A stretch of 64,000 bases of DNA from Virgibacillus sp. MSJ-26 (lineage in GTDB: Bacteria; Bacillota; Bacilli; Bacillales; Amphibacillaceae). Below are positions 45,599 through 54,139 of this stretch, piece after piece (the first letter of the stretch is position 1; each line of letters starts with the position of its first letter). Location: positions 1 to 64,000 of the forward strand of contig NZ_JAHLPW010000010.1 of NCBI RefSeq assembly GCF_018918075.1, given 5' to 3'. Under the pieces are notes generated by a model. It saw only the letters and a program-made list of their open reading frames with translations. It searched no databases and was not told where the DNA came from. The position numbers and the translations under genes are program-made.

Positions 45599-47071
45599 TT
45601 ATTTAAGTTCTTTATTAAGAGCTATAAACAAAGAAACAATCATTAAAATCATCACAAATGAAAATGGCAAAGCTGCAGAAATAATCGTATTTTGAATAGC
45701 CTGTAACCCTCCAACATAAAGGAGTATTAATGCTACAGCCGATTGAGCAACTCCCCAAATGACCTTTACATTATTGGGTGGAATAAGTGATCCTTTTGTT
45801 GACTGCATCCCTAAGACAAACGTTGCTGAATCCGCAGATGTCACAAAAAATGAAGCAATCAGCAAAATAGCTATCACCGATAAAATCATGGAAATTGGCA
45901 GCTGATCAAACATATTAAACAGCACAAGTTCTGTGGAATATTGTGTTAATTCCGTGCCGTGATTTTGTACATCGCCTGCTGTTGTACCAAAAACAGCATA
46001 CCAAATGGTCACAAATAACGTTGGAACAATTAATACGCCCGTCATAAATGAACGTATTGTCCTACCACGTGAGACACGAGCGATAAACATACCGACAAAA
46101 GGAGCCCACGAGATCCACCATGCCCAGTAAAAAATTGTCCAACTATCAAGCCAACCTCTGTTGTCTCCTTCTAAAGGAGCCGTTCTAAAACTCATTTTTA
46201 TTAAATCTTGTATATAAAGACCAAGCGTTTCAGTATACATGTTTAATATGAGTAGGGTCGGACCTACTATTAACACAGTTATTAGTAATATGACGGCTAA
46301 GACCATATTTGTGTTGGATAAATATTTAATCCCTTTACTTAATCCTGACCAAGCAGAAGCTAAAAATAAAAGTGTCACTATAGAAATAATTATAAATTGT
46401 GAACCAAAACCAATTTTTATTCCAAATAAATGGGATAACCCTCCATTTATTTGAACTGCTCCAAATCCAAGAGATGTCGCGACACCAAAGACCGTTGCAA
46501 AAACAGCGAGGACGTCAATTAGAACACCCCACGGACCATTCATTTTTTCACCAAATAATGGTTTTAACGTAGCTGATATAAGGCCAGGCTCTTCTTTGCG
46601 GAATTGGAAATAAGCAAGCGCTAATGCTATCATCCCATACATCGCCCAGACATGTAGCCCCCAATGAAAATAGGCTGACGTCAAACCTTCCTTAAATGCT
46701 GCATTGGATCCAACTTCTGAAGAGGGGGCATCAGTTAAATAATGTGATAAAGGCTCTGCTGCCCCGTAAAAAACAAGCCCAATACCCATTCCCGCTGAAA
46801 ACAGCATCGCAATCCATGTCGGTGTTGAGAAATCTGGTTTTGAATTATCCTTTCCTAAACGAATTTTTCCGTACGGGCTAATAGCAATAAAAATAGATAA
46901 AATAACCGTAGCTGACATAAGCAACATATAATACCAGCCAAATTTGGTAGCTACAAATTCTTGAATATTCGTTGTAATATTTTCAAATTGAACAGGAAAA
47001 AGACCACCAAATACTACTGCAATAATCACTAAAACTAATGTAATATAAAATACCTTTGAGACGTTCTTCAT
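45599..47071 (-). CDS. BCCT-family betaine/choline/carnitine transporter
   Basis: A 490-residue secondary transporter with 12 hydrophobic segments. GMGIGLVFYGAAEPLSHY (about 95-112), HWGLHVWAMYG and the substrate-box tryptophans in FYWAWWISWAPFVGMFIARVSRGRTI-type sequence (about 313-338, here quoted as FYWAWWISWAPFVG) are diagnostic. The N and C termini are short, so it lacks the long C-terminal sensor of BetP. It most likely takes up compatible solutes such as glycine betaine with Na+, consistent with life at variable salinity. ATG follows AGGAGG. Confidence 0.93.
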   Translation of the reverse strand: MKNVSKVFYITLVLVIIAVVFGGLFPVQFENITTNIQEFVATKFGWYYMLLMSATVILSIFIAISPYGKIRLGKDNSKPDFSTPTWIAMLFSAGMGIGLVFYGAAEPLSHYLTDAPSSEVGSNAAFKEGLTSAYFHWGLHVWAMYGMIALALAYFQFRKEEPGLISATLKPLFGEKMNGPWGVLIDVLAVFATVFGVATSLGFGAVQINGGLSHLFGIKIGFGSQFIIISIVTLLFLASAWSGLSKGIKYLSNTNMVLAVILLITVLIVGPTLLILNMYTETLGLYIQDLIKMSFRTAPLEGDNRGWLDSWTIFYWAWWISWAPFVGMFIARVSRGRTIRSFMTGVLIVPTLFVTIWYAVFGTTAGDVQNHGTELTQYSTELVLFNMFDQLPISMILSVIAILLIASFFVTSADSATFVLGMQSTKGSLIPPNNVKVIWGVAQSAVALILLYVGGLQAIQNTIISAALPFSFVMILMIVSLFIALNKELK

Positions 47072-47220
47072 ATGTCCTCCTAATTTATTTGACGTTATTA
47101 ACCATACGTAATTCTTAAGAATATTGCAAGGATATATGATGAAAAGTTTTACTGTTTCGATAAATATTTATCCTTTTGTTCAACTCTATTATAAAAAAGT
47201 AATGAGTATTTCTAAGAGCA

Positions 47221-47266
47221 AAAAACTACAATAACTTGCTATGACAAGCAAGTTATTGTAGTTTTT
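47221..47266 (-). terminator. Strong terminator of the nucleoside hydrolase operon
   Basis: AAAAACTACAATAACTTGC and GCAAGTTATTGTAGTTTTT form a perfect 19-bp stem around an 8-base loop. It directly follows the stop of the nucleoside hydrolase gene by three bases. Confidence 0.92.
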
Positions 47267-47269
47267 TAA

Positions 47270-48190
47270 TCAATTACACCTAGCTAAACTATTAATAAGC
47301 CAATGCTTAAAAGCTTGATCATCTAAATCAACAGCTACTTTGGCATTAGACTGTTGTTCAAATTGATGTTCCAGATCAACAATCGTTGCTCCCATTGTGA
47401 GTTGTCCCGTAACTTCAACATCAACATAAGCTTCGGCAACTTGGTACATATCTGGCTTACTCAAATAACCTATGGCCGTACTATCGTACATTGTAAGTCC
47501 GGTCTCCATTGTTCCGCCCCGGTAATGTTGAAAAAGATCGTGTATCATCCTACCTGTTTGGTTTAGGTCTTTAATTTTCTTACTATCCTCATTATAGATT
47601 TTAGCTTTATCTCCAATATTCAGTCCGAGCATAACAATTGGAACTGAACTTTGAAAAACGATTTTAGCTGCTTCAGGATCAGCTAATATATTAAATTCAG
47701 CAGCCGGACTTGCATTGCCTCTTGATGTCGACCCGCCCATTAATACAATTTCCTTAATTTCCTTAACAACTTCAGGATAAAGTCGAATCAATAAAGCAAT
47801 ATTGGTTAATGGACCAATTGGAACAAGGGTTATTTTTTCCTTGCTTTCCATTATTTCCTTATACATCGCATTAACAGCATGTTCGTCTTTTAAAAGAATG
47901 TTACCCGGCGCAGCAAACTCATAACCATCCATGCCTGATTCACCGTGGACTTCACTTGCATCGATCACATCACGAAGAAGTGGACGGTCACTTCCGGCAG
48001 CTACTGGAACATCCTTATTGAAAAAATGAAGTAATTTCAAAGCATTCCGTGTCACTTTCTCTAAACTTACATTACCATGAACTGTTGTAATTAAGCGGAC
48101 ATCAAGTGTTTTATCATGCAAGGCAATTGCTAGTGCAACAGCATCATCAATCCCCGGGTCTGTATCTATAATAATTGGTTTCTTATTCAT
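47270..48190 (-). CDS. Nucleoside hydrolase (RihA/RihB-like)
   Basis: A 306-residue calcium-dependent ribonucleoside hydrolase that splits nucleosides into base and ribose. The N-terminal DTDPGIDDAVAL (residues 9-20) chelates calcium, MGGSTSRGNASPAAEFNI (about 151-168) forms the active site, and MYDSTAIGYL near 238 supplies the last metal aspartate. The gene follows a ribokinase by 33 bases, so ribose freed here is phosphorylated by the partner. It may favour pyrimidine nucleosides, which sequence alone does not prove. Confidence 0.92.
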   Translation of the reverse strand: MNKKPIIIDTDPGIDDAVALAIALHDKTLDVRLITTVHGNVSLEKVTRNALKLLHFFNKDVPVAAGSDRPLLRDVIDASEVHGESGMDGYEFAAPGNILLKDEHAVNAMYKEIMESKEKITLVPIGPLTNIALLIRLYPEVVKEIKEIVLMGGSTSRGNASPAAEFNILADPEAAKIVFQSSVPIVMLGLNIGDKAKIYNEDSKKIKDLNQTGRMIHDLFQHYRGGTMETGLTMYDSTAIGYLSKPDMYQVAEAYVDVEVTGQLTMGATIVDLEHQFEQQSNAKVAVDLDDQAFKHWLINSLARCN

Positions 48191-48223
48191 TCACTTATCA
48201 GCCTCCAGCATCAAAAGTTTTAA

Positions 48224-49117
48224 TTACTTTTGATTTTCTCTTAAAAACGTTTCAACTTCTTCTCTAGTAGGCATGCCACCTTGAGCACCAAGTTTTGTTA
48301 CGGATAGAGCTGCTGCCGCATTTGCATAATAAGCAGCCTTTTCTAATTCAGCACCTCGTGCTAATTCAGCAGCCAAAGCACCGTTAAATGTATCACCTGC
48401 TCCCGTCGTATCTTCAACCTTAACCTGGAACGCTGATACATGTTGCAAGTCACCACTTTCATTTACAAACTGTACGCCTTGACTGCCTTTTGTTACAATC
48501 ATTTTGTCACTCACTTTATTAAAGTTTTCCATTTGGTTCATTGATAAAAGTTCTATTTCGTTAGGTGTGAAATAAGTCGCTTTTTCAAGTAATTCCTTAG
48601 GAAACTCTTGAAAAGGCGCCGGATTTATCACGATAGGAATGCCATTATCAAAAGCTAGACGTGTCACATATTGGATCGTCTCCATTGGGATTTCAAACTG
48701 TAATAATATGACATCACATTTCAAAATCTCTTGTTTGTTACCCTTCACCCATTCAGGAGTCACTTCTGTATTAGCCCCTGCTGCAACAATGATTCGGTTA
48801 TCTTGTTTTGATAAAATGATTGTTGCGATACCGGTTGTCTGTTGTGGACACTTTTTAATCCCGTTTGTATAAATACCTTCCTTTTCAAAATGAGATAAAA
48901 GGTCACTTCCAAACGCATCCTCACCTATCGCCCCAATCATCGTGACTTCTGCTCCTAGTTTAACTGCAGCAACTGCTTGATTGGCCCCTTTTCCACCCGG
49001 ATAAGTTGCAAATGCCTCTCCCATAACAGTTTCTCCTTGTTCAGGCATTGACTTCGTTGTTGTCACCAGATCCATATTAATACTGCCGACAACACAGATT
49101 TTAGGACGTCTTGGCAT
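48224..49117 (-). CDS. rbsK: Ribokinase
   Basis: A 297-residue PfkB-family sugar kinase that converts ribose to ribose 5-phosphate. SINMDLV and YPGGKGANQAVAAVKLGA (about 33-50) bind the sugar, and DTTGAGDTFNGALAAEL (about 242-258) carries the catalytic aspartate and anion hole. ATG 49117 follows GGGGGG at usable spacing; the frame opens at 49141. It is the first gene of the operon with the nucleoside hydrolase. No ribose ABC transporter is adjacent, which fits ribose arriving from nucleosides. A catabolite-response-like site lies about 65 bases upstream. Confidence 0.9.
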   Translation of the reverse strand: MPRRPKICVVGSINMDLVTTTKSMPEQGETVMGEAFATYPGGKGANQAVAAVKLGAEVTMIGAIGEDAFGSDLLSHFEKEGIYTNGIKKCPQQTTGIATIILSKQDNRIIVAAGANTEVTPEWVKGNKQEILKCDVILLQFEIPMETIQYVTRLAFDNGIPIVINPAPFQEFPKELLEKATYFTPNEIELLSMNQMENFNKVSDKMIVTKGSQGVQFVNESGDLQHVSAFQVKVEDTTGAGDTFNGALAAELARGAELEKAAYYANAAAALSVTKLGAQGGMPTREEVETFLRENQK

Positions 49118-49180
49118 TTCACTCGCCCCCCTGCTTTTCACTTATTTTTTAAGTTAAATTTATAATAACATGTTTATATA

Positions 49181-49194
49181 CAAAAGCGTTAACA
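49181..49194 (-). promoter_or_regulatory. Possible cre or LacI-type operator upstream of rbsK
   Basis: On the minus strand this reads TGTTAACGCTTTTG, matching the core of the CcpA cre consensus (TGWAANCGNTNWCA) in its left half and centre with mismatches at the right end. It is about 65 bases upstream of the ribokinase start. Confidence 0.35.
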
Positions 49195-49226
49195 CCCTCA
49201 AACAAGATTCTATAATTTTGACGTTT

Positions 49227-49345
49227 TTTATCGCTATGAAGACCAATTATACGAGATTTTCATGAAAAGTTGTCGTTCATCACCGCTATGAAGACCAATT
49301 ATACGAGATTTCATGAAAAGTTGTCGTTCATCACCGTTATAAAGA
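49227..49345. repeat. Second 52-bp tandem repeat family
   Basis: CGCTATGAAGACC recurs at 49233 and 49285, with a related CGTTATAAAGAC at 49336, giving periods of 52 and 51 bases. Between lie TATACGAGATTT and CATGAAAAGTTGTCG blocks. A single degenerate copy is at 419-482. The rest of the gap to 49503 shows no supported feature. Confidence 0.7.
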
Positions 49346-49503
49346 CTATTAGCCTAAGGAAAGGTGAAGGAACTATTACCTAATTCCCTATCAGACTTCT
49401 TAGATTACACAAAAAAACGAATCCAACTCCATGTTAGATCCGTCAATTTTTTGTTCATCAACCTTCAATAAAAATACGGTAATCTAGGAAACTTTCTAAA
49501 CAG

Positions 49504-49650
49504 TCAGGCCGTGCGATTACCTGTTATCATTCTAACAATTAATACTATTAGTGCGATAACAAGTAAAAGATGAACTAAATCGCCACCGATATCGAATGAA
49601 AATCCTAGTAACCACATAAGCACTAAAATCCCAATAATTGTCCAAAGCAT
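49504..49650 (-). CDS. lmo0937-family small membrane protein
   Basis: A 48-residue protein reading MLWTIIGILVLMWLLGFSFD at the start and ending TGNRTA. Two hydrophobic segments (about 3-19 and 25-43) and this wording match the lmo0937 family of short membrane proteins linked to general stress in Listeria and Bacillus. AAAGGAGG stands 8 bases before the ATG. It lies 127 bases downstream of the YflT-like gene on the same strand, with a hairpin between (49704-49741). A second family member is at 54732-54878. Confidence 0.85.
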   Translation of the reverse strand: MLWTIIGILVLMWLLGFSFDIGGDLVHLLLVIALIVLIVRMITGNRTA

Positions 49651-49777
49651 GAAGAATACCTCCTTTGGTGTTCACTCATTAAATGCAATGGTCGCTTGGA
49701 ATTACCAACCTTCTGTATATTCATCATATGGAGGTTGGTAAACTTGTCCAACCTCCTAGGATGTTGTTAATATCTAA

Positions 49778-50110
49778 TTAAACATCTGGCTTGGTATTTA
49801 TTAGCAAGATTGTTCCTTGGTCAAGTTTCTCTTCATAGTCATCGGCTTCAGCTTGAGTAAATCCAAGCTCCTTCATTTGCGATCTTAACTCATCACCCTT
49901 TTTACTGAAAATATTACTAACATACGTTCCAAAACCTTCTTCTTTCATTCCTACTTTACTTGCATCTACGCTATCTGCAACACGGTCTGTTCGGTCATCA
50001 TCATGAGACATTACATACAGATTGTCTTTTGAGATACCTTTTTCAGACAGACTTTTTACTTCTTTCATTAATTCTGTATCATCTTTAAATTCCTTTACTA
50101 CTGGTTTCAT
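49778..50110 (-). CDS. General stress protein, YflT-like
   Basis: A 110-residue soluble protein of the heat-induced stress protein YflT family. It has the N-terminal PVVKEFKDDTELMKEVKSL ferredoxin-like strand-helix, DNLYVMSHDDDRTDRVAD around residues 31-48, and the acidic EADDYEEKLDQGTILL tail. YflT is SigB-controlled in Bacillus subtilis, and a SigB-like promoter (GTTTAG-13-GGGAAA) lies about 110 bases upstream here. Divergently transcribed from the stress operon at 50338. Biochemical function is unknown. Confidence 0.88.
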   Translation of the reverse strand: MKPVVKEFKDDTELMKEVKSLSEKGISKDNLYVMSHDDDRTDRVADSVDASKVGMKEEGFGTYVSNIFSKKGDELRSQMKELGFTQAEADDYEEKLDQGTILLINTKPDV

Positions 50111-50213
50111 CTAAATATCCCTCCACTAAATTTTACTTTACGGTGTGATAAAGCTTGCCGCTTTCTCTCTGAGTGTGTTTATGACGGTTACTATCACCCA
50201 TCTGGTTATTTCT

Positions 50214-50238
50214 TTTCCCGTTTTGAACCTGTCTAAAC
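50214..50238 (-). promoter_or_regulatory. SigB-like promoter for the YflT-like gene
   Basis: On the minus strand GTTTAG (50233-50238), a 13-base spacer, and GGGAAA (50214-50219) match the SigB consensus GTTTAA-N12-15-GGGWAW. Confidence 0.55.
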
Positions 50239-50265
50239 TAAAATTCATTTCAATAATTTATATAA

Positions 50266-50291
50266 GTTAAAAATCAATTAAATTAGGGTAC
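50266..50291 (+). promoter_or_regulatory. SigB-like promoter for the DUF2188 stress operon
   Basis: GTTAAA (50266-50271), 14 bases, GGGTAC (50286-50291) fit the SigB consensus with one mismatch in each box. It lies about 30 bases before the ribosome site of the 50338 gene. Confidence 0.55.
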
Positions 50292-50337
50292 ACGTTTATA
50301 TATATTACTTTAAAGATTTTATAAAAAGGAGTTGGAA

Positions 50338-50790
50338 ATGATGCCGTGGGATATGAATGATTATCCAAGCTCTCTAAAGAATTTTAATAAAGCAACTAAG
50401 AAAAAAGCAATAGATATTGCAAATGCATTAATAGACGAAGGATATAGTGAAGACAGAGCTATTCCTATTGCGACTGAACAAGCAAAAGAGTGGTACGACA
50501 ACGCAAGTGAAAACGAACGCTATGAATACACGGAAAAAGGTGACCCAACAAAACGAAAATCACATGAACATAGTCGACCAGAACTGCTGGACAAACCCGA
50601 AATGGTTATTCCGTATGAAGATAACAAATGGGCAATTCAATCAAAAGATGCAAAGAAACCCAGTAAAGTATTTGATAACAAAGATGAAGCTATCAAATAT
50701 GGAAAAAAGGTGGCTAAAAATAAACGGACAGGCCTAATTATCCAAAAAGTGGATGGCAGTAAACAAAATCAAATTGATTACAGTGAATAA
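50338..50790 (+). CDS. DUF2188-domain stress-associated protein
   Basis: A 150-residue hydrophilic, charged protein. Residues ~7-53 (YPSSLKNF, KKAIDIANALIDEGYSEDRA, PIATEQAKEWY) form a small helical domain often found ahead of DUF2188. Residues ~90-148 are the DUF2188 domain (KWAIQSKDAKKPSKVFDNKD, EAIKYGKKVAKN). ATG 50338 lies 6 bases after GGAG. A SigB-like promoter precedes it, and it is the first gene of an apparent operon with two paralogous membrane proteins beginning 70 bases downstream. Function unknown. Confidence 0.82.
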   Translation: MMPWDMNDYPSSLKNFNKATKKKAIDIANALIDEGYSEDRAIPIATEQAKEWYDNASENERYEYTEKGDPTKRKSHEHSRPELLDKPEMVIPYEDNKWAIQSKDAKKPSKVFDNKDEAIKYGKKVAKNKRTGLIIQKVDGSKQNQIDYSE

Positions 50791-50860
50791 GATGGAGTTG
50801 GCAACTAATCATCGATATAGGTATTATGTCTTAAACAAATCTAAAAAGGAGGAGGCGGAA

Positions 50861-52225
50861 TTGCAAAAAATAAAGTTGGGGCTTATTCCTTCTCCTGATT
50901 TACCTGCTGAACTTACTAGTAATTTTGTTGATGACTTGCCAGACTTTCTAAGTTCCCATGTGGATGATTCCGTCTCATGGAATTCTGATATTGTTATCGA
51001 TCCTCTCGTTGGGTCAGCCGAGTATATGAGTCTCTTGATGGATAAGGCCATTAAATTAAAAAAGAAAAACAACTGGGATTATGTCATTTGTTTAACCGAT
51101 CTTCCACATTTCATGGAAAAACATATTGTAATCGCTGATGTCAATACACAGAATAAAGTTGCTTTAATTTCAATACCAGCATTTGGTGCCTTTCCTATGA
51201 AATACCGCACAAAACGAACCATCCGTAATATTTTAAACGATATGTACGATGAAACGAATACCACACAAGTCAGTCGACGAGAGTATAAAAAAGAACAGAA
51301 AAAGTCTCATTTTTCCTTGGTGAAGCGAATAAACCTTCATAACGAAAATGAGAAAGCTAAAAAGTTTCGGGACACGGATAAGAATGAACAAGCAAATGAA
51401 AAAATACCAAATAAAAGTCAAGATCATCCTAACAAGCAAGACAAACAAACAAGTGACGATAAGAACACAGATCATGAAAATAATGGCAAAGATGAGGAAA
51501 AAACTCAAGAAGATACAGAAAAGAAATCAGATATACGTTATATCATAAAATCTAAGTTTATTAGTCAACTCCGTATTATATTAGGAATGACCTTTTCCAA
51601 TAGGCCTTGGACCGCGTTAGTTTCATTTAAAAAAATACTCATGCTCGCCTTTGGAACAGGTGTGTATATTACCATTTTTCCTACTCCATGGGAACTGAGT
51701 ACAATCTATAGTATTCCAAGATTTATCCTATTAACGATTGTAGCTATTATTGGTATGGTGACATGGATTATTTTCGCCCATAATCTCTGGGAAAAACCGA
51801 CCAAGAAAGGAGATATACGGCTAAGAAAACTTTATAATTATACAACAATTACGACATTGTTAGTGATAGTCCTAATCAATTATACATTGTTATTTTGTTT
51901 ATTTTCAGCAGCAATTGGTATTTTTGTTCCACCTGGATTATTTGAAGCAGGAACAGATTTGAAGAATGATCCCTCTATTAAAAATTACTTCTTATTAACT
52001 TGGTTGGTTACTTCACTTGGTACACTCGCCGGTTCAATTGGAACAGCAAGTGAAGACGAAAGCAAAATACGGCAAATTACGTATTCCTATCGACAGATTA
52101 ATCGTTACTATGAAATTGAAGATGAAAATGATGATAATAAAAATAAAGGAGATCAAGGAAATGAAGACCAAGAAAGCATGAAAAAAAGCGAGCATTCAAA
52201 GCGGAACCATTTGATTCGTGATTAA
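50861..52225 (+). CDS. Conserved membrane protein of unknown function, paralogue 1
   Basis: A 454-residue protein. Residues ~1-150 form a soluble alpha/beta domain (KIKLGLIPSPDLPAELTS, WDYVICLTDLPHF, VALISIPAFGAFPMKYR). A ~90-residue linker of Lys, Asp, Asn and Glu follows. The C-terminal ~200 residues begin with ILGMTFSNRPWTALVSFKKI and contain four hydrophobic segments, plus WIIFAHNLWE and RKLYNYTT motifs. TTG 50861 lies 8 bases after GGAGG; upstream ATG codons lack good sites. The stop region overlaps the leader of paralogue 2, which shares all these motifs. I do not recognise a characterised family. Confidence 0.8.
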   Translation: MQKIKLGLIPSPDLPAELTSNFVDDLPDFLSSHVDDSVSWNSDIVIDPLVGSAEYMSLLMDKAIKLKKKNNWDYVICLTDLPHFMEKHIVIADVNTQNKVALISIPAFGAFPMKYRTKRTIRNILNDMYDETNTTQVSRREYKKEQKKSHFSLVKRINLHNENEKAKKFRDTDKNEQANEKIPNKSQDHPNKQDKQTSDDKNTDHENNGKDEEKTQEDTEKKSDIRYIIKSKFISQLRIILGMTFSNRPWTALVSFKKILMLAFGTGVYITIFPTPWELSTIYSIPRFILLTIVAIIGMVTWIIFAHNLWEKPTKKGDIRLRKLYNYTTITTLLVIVLINYTLLFCLFSAAIGIFVPPGLFEAGTDLKNDPSIKNYFLLTWLVTSLGTLAGSIGTASEDESKIRQITYSYRQINRYYEIEDENDDNKNKGDQGNEDQESMKKSEHSKRNHLIRD

Positions 52226-52241
52226 GGGGGGATTGTTAAAT

Positions 52242-53534
52242 ATGAATGAAAAAGAGAAAATTAAAATCGGTATTATAGCTGCCCCTGAACGTGCAGCTAA
52301 TATTACCGGGAACATAATCGGAAAGTTAGCAAGCCACTTTTCCAAGACCATTGATAAAGAAATTACTTGGGAAGTCGAGCGACTCGTTGATCCCCTGACA
52401 GGTGCTGCTGAAGCCGCTCAAGATATTCTTTATAATGCTGCTCATATTAAGAGAAACAAAAATTGGGAATATGCAATCTGCCTAACCGATTTGCCGATTT
52501 TTTATAATAAAGATATCGTTGCAGCTGATATAAGTTTTAATTATAAAGTGGCTCAAATATCAATCCCTGCTTTTGGTTGGGTACCTATGCAAAAACGGAT
52601 TCAAAGAGCGATTATTCAACTTTTATCTGAACTTCACGGAAATTACACAGCGGATAATCCTAAACATTATAATTCGCGAACTTTCGAAAAACAGAAAGAA
52701 ACATCGATGACTCATATCTTTAAACGCCAATTTCCCATTATGCCAATACGTCGCCAAGAAAACCCTGATATTTCATTTAAAAGTGGTTTAGATTATGTAA
52801 ATAATGTGCTCCATAATAATAAAGACAAAGATGATAATAACATGGATGAAGAATCAACCGAAGATAAAGATGATAAAGATAAAGAAGATAGCAGTAATGA
52901 AGCAAATGACAATAATATTGATGTACGGTATATCGTTTTCCCCCGGGTTAATGGGCGAATGAGGCTTATATTAGGTATGACATTCGCGAATAACCCAATG
53001 AAAATTATGTCTTCCTTTAAAAATGTCATCGCTATTGCATTTACAACTGGGGCCTTTGCGCTTATCTTTCCAACCATTTGGAATATGGGACAAATCTTAT
53101 CAGTCTATCGTTTGAGCGGAATCATGCTCGCTGCTATTTTTGGCTTAGTAGCCTGGATTATTTCGGCTCATAATTTATGGGAATACCCATCCAAAAGAAA
53201 TGATCCAAATATACGAAGACTTTATAATTTAGCAACCACCTCTACCCTCATTATTGATGTCATCACATATTATTTCGTCTTGTTTTGTTTGTTTCTGATA
53301 GCATGTTTTATATTTATTCCTGTTGATTATTTTCAAAGTATGATTCATGAATATGATGAAGCAAGTTCTATATTCGTTAACTATGCTCGCGCCGCATGGG
53401 CCGCCGCTTCTATCTCAACGATTGTAAGTGCCATTGGAGCAGGTCTTGAAAATGAGGAACTTGTTCGAGATATAACTTATGGCTACCGGCAAAGCCGTCG
53501 TTATGAAAAAATGAATCAACATAAAAACAGTTAA
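52242..53534 (+). CDS. Conserved membrane protein of unknown function, paralogue 2
   Basis: A 430-residue protein with the same architecture as paralogue 1: N-terminal alpha/beta domain (KIKIGIIAAPERAANITGN, WEYAICLTDLP, VAQISIPAFGWVPMQKR), a very acidic Asp/Asn/Lys linker (about 195-230), then MRLILGMTFANNPMKIMSSF and four hydrophobic segments with WIISAHNLWE and RRLYNLAT. ATG 52242 follows GGGGGG by about 10 bases, only 16 bases after the stop of paralogue 1, so they are co-transcribed. Both copies keep the TDLP and SIPAFG motifs, suggesting a shared ligand site and possibly a heteromeric complex. Function unknown. Confidence 0.8.
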   Translation: MNEKEKIKIGIIAAPERAANITGNIIGKLASHFSKTIDKEITWEVERLVDPLTGAAEAAQDILYNAAHIKRNKNWEYAICLTDLPIFYNKDIVAADISFNYKVAQISIPAFGWVPMQKRIQRAIIQLLSELHGNYTADNPKHYNSRTFEKQKETSMTHIFKRQFPIMPIRRQENPDISFKSGLDYVNNVLHNNKDKDDNNMDEESTEDKDDKDKEDSSNEANDNNIDVRYIVFPRVNGRMRLILGMTFANNPMKIMSSFKNVIAIAFTTGAFALIFPTIWNMGQILSVYRLSGIMLAAIFGLVAWIISAHNLWEYPSKRNDPNIRRLYNLATTSTLIIDVITYYFVLFCLFLIACFIFIPVDYFQSMIHEYDEASSIFVNYARAAWAAASISTIVSAIGAGLENEELVRDITYGYRQSRRYEKMNQHKNS

Positions 53535-53545
53535 TTGGCTTAAAC

Positions 53546-53604
53546 AAAAAAGACTTGGTAAAGCTCGCTTTATTATACGAAAGCAGTGTCCCCAGGTCTT
53601 TTTT
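53546..53604 (+). terminator. Terminator of the stress operon
   Basis: AAAAAAGACTTGG pairs with CCAGGTCTTTTTT around a ~33-base loop that includes its own AAAGC/GCTTT pairing. It begins about 12 bases after the stop. Confidence 0.8.
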
Positions 53605-53641
53605 GCAGTTAAGTTTTATTTAGTCAGAAAACTATTCATTA

Positions 53642-54056
53642 CTACCTATCCCATACCCTTACTAAAAAGCCAACCACAATACCAAACATAGAATGTGCAA
53701 ATGACCAGTAAGCCCACGCAAGATAATCCGTTACGTTAGGTGGTTTCTCAGTTAGAGCTGTTAATGAAAATAGAATAGCACTTCCTAACGTATAAATTAC
53801 GATATAGGCTATCATTTTCTTCTCTACTTGAAAAACTCTTAAAAAATAATAGAGTGCTAGTACACTGACAATACAAAAGGTATAGTGAAACAACACCAAA
53901 AATCGTATCAACACGCTTTAATAAGGGTATGTAGTCCATATTAAAAAGAAGAACATAAGCTTGCTTACCAGTTAGAAGCTGAACTACTTTTAAAAATCCT
54001 GCAAGAACCGTGCCGGCGATAATGGCAATTATCGTTAATCTAAAAGGTCGCTTCAC
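53642..54056 (-). pseudogene. Frameshifted small membrane protein (YagU/YqhR-like)
   Basis: The 5' frame starts with GTG 54056 after GGAGG and reads MKRPFRLTIIAIIAGTVLAG, VVQLLTGKQAYVLLFNMDYI, then RVDTIFGVV. From about 53890 sense continues in another frame as HYTFCIVSVLALYYFLRVF to AHSMFGIVVGFLVRVWDR and a stop at 53642. Removing one T from GTTGTTTCAC joins the two into a ~137-residue protein with four hydrophobic segments. Both partial frames look plausible alone only because they share this region. A sequencing error cannot be excluded. A TTGACA box lies about 50 bases upstream. Confidence 0.7.
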
Positions 54057-54139
54057 TTCTGTTCCTCCTTAATCAAGTGGTTAAAAATTCTAAATAAAAG
54101 CTGTCAATTTATATGTATCTAGTGCTTTCCTTGAAGGAT

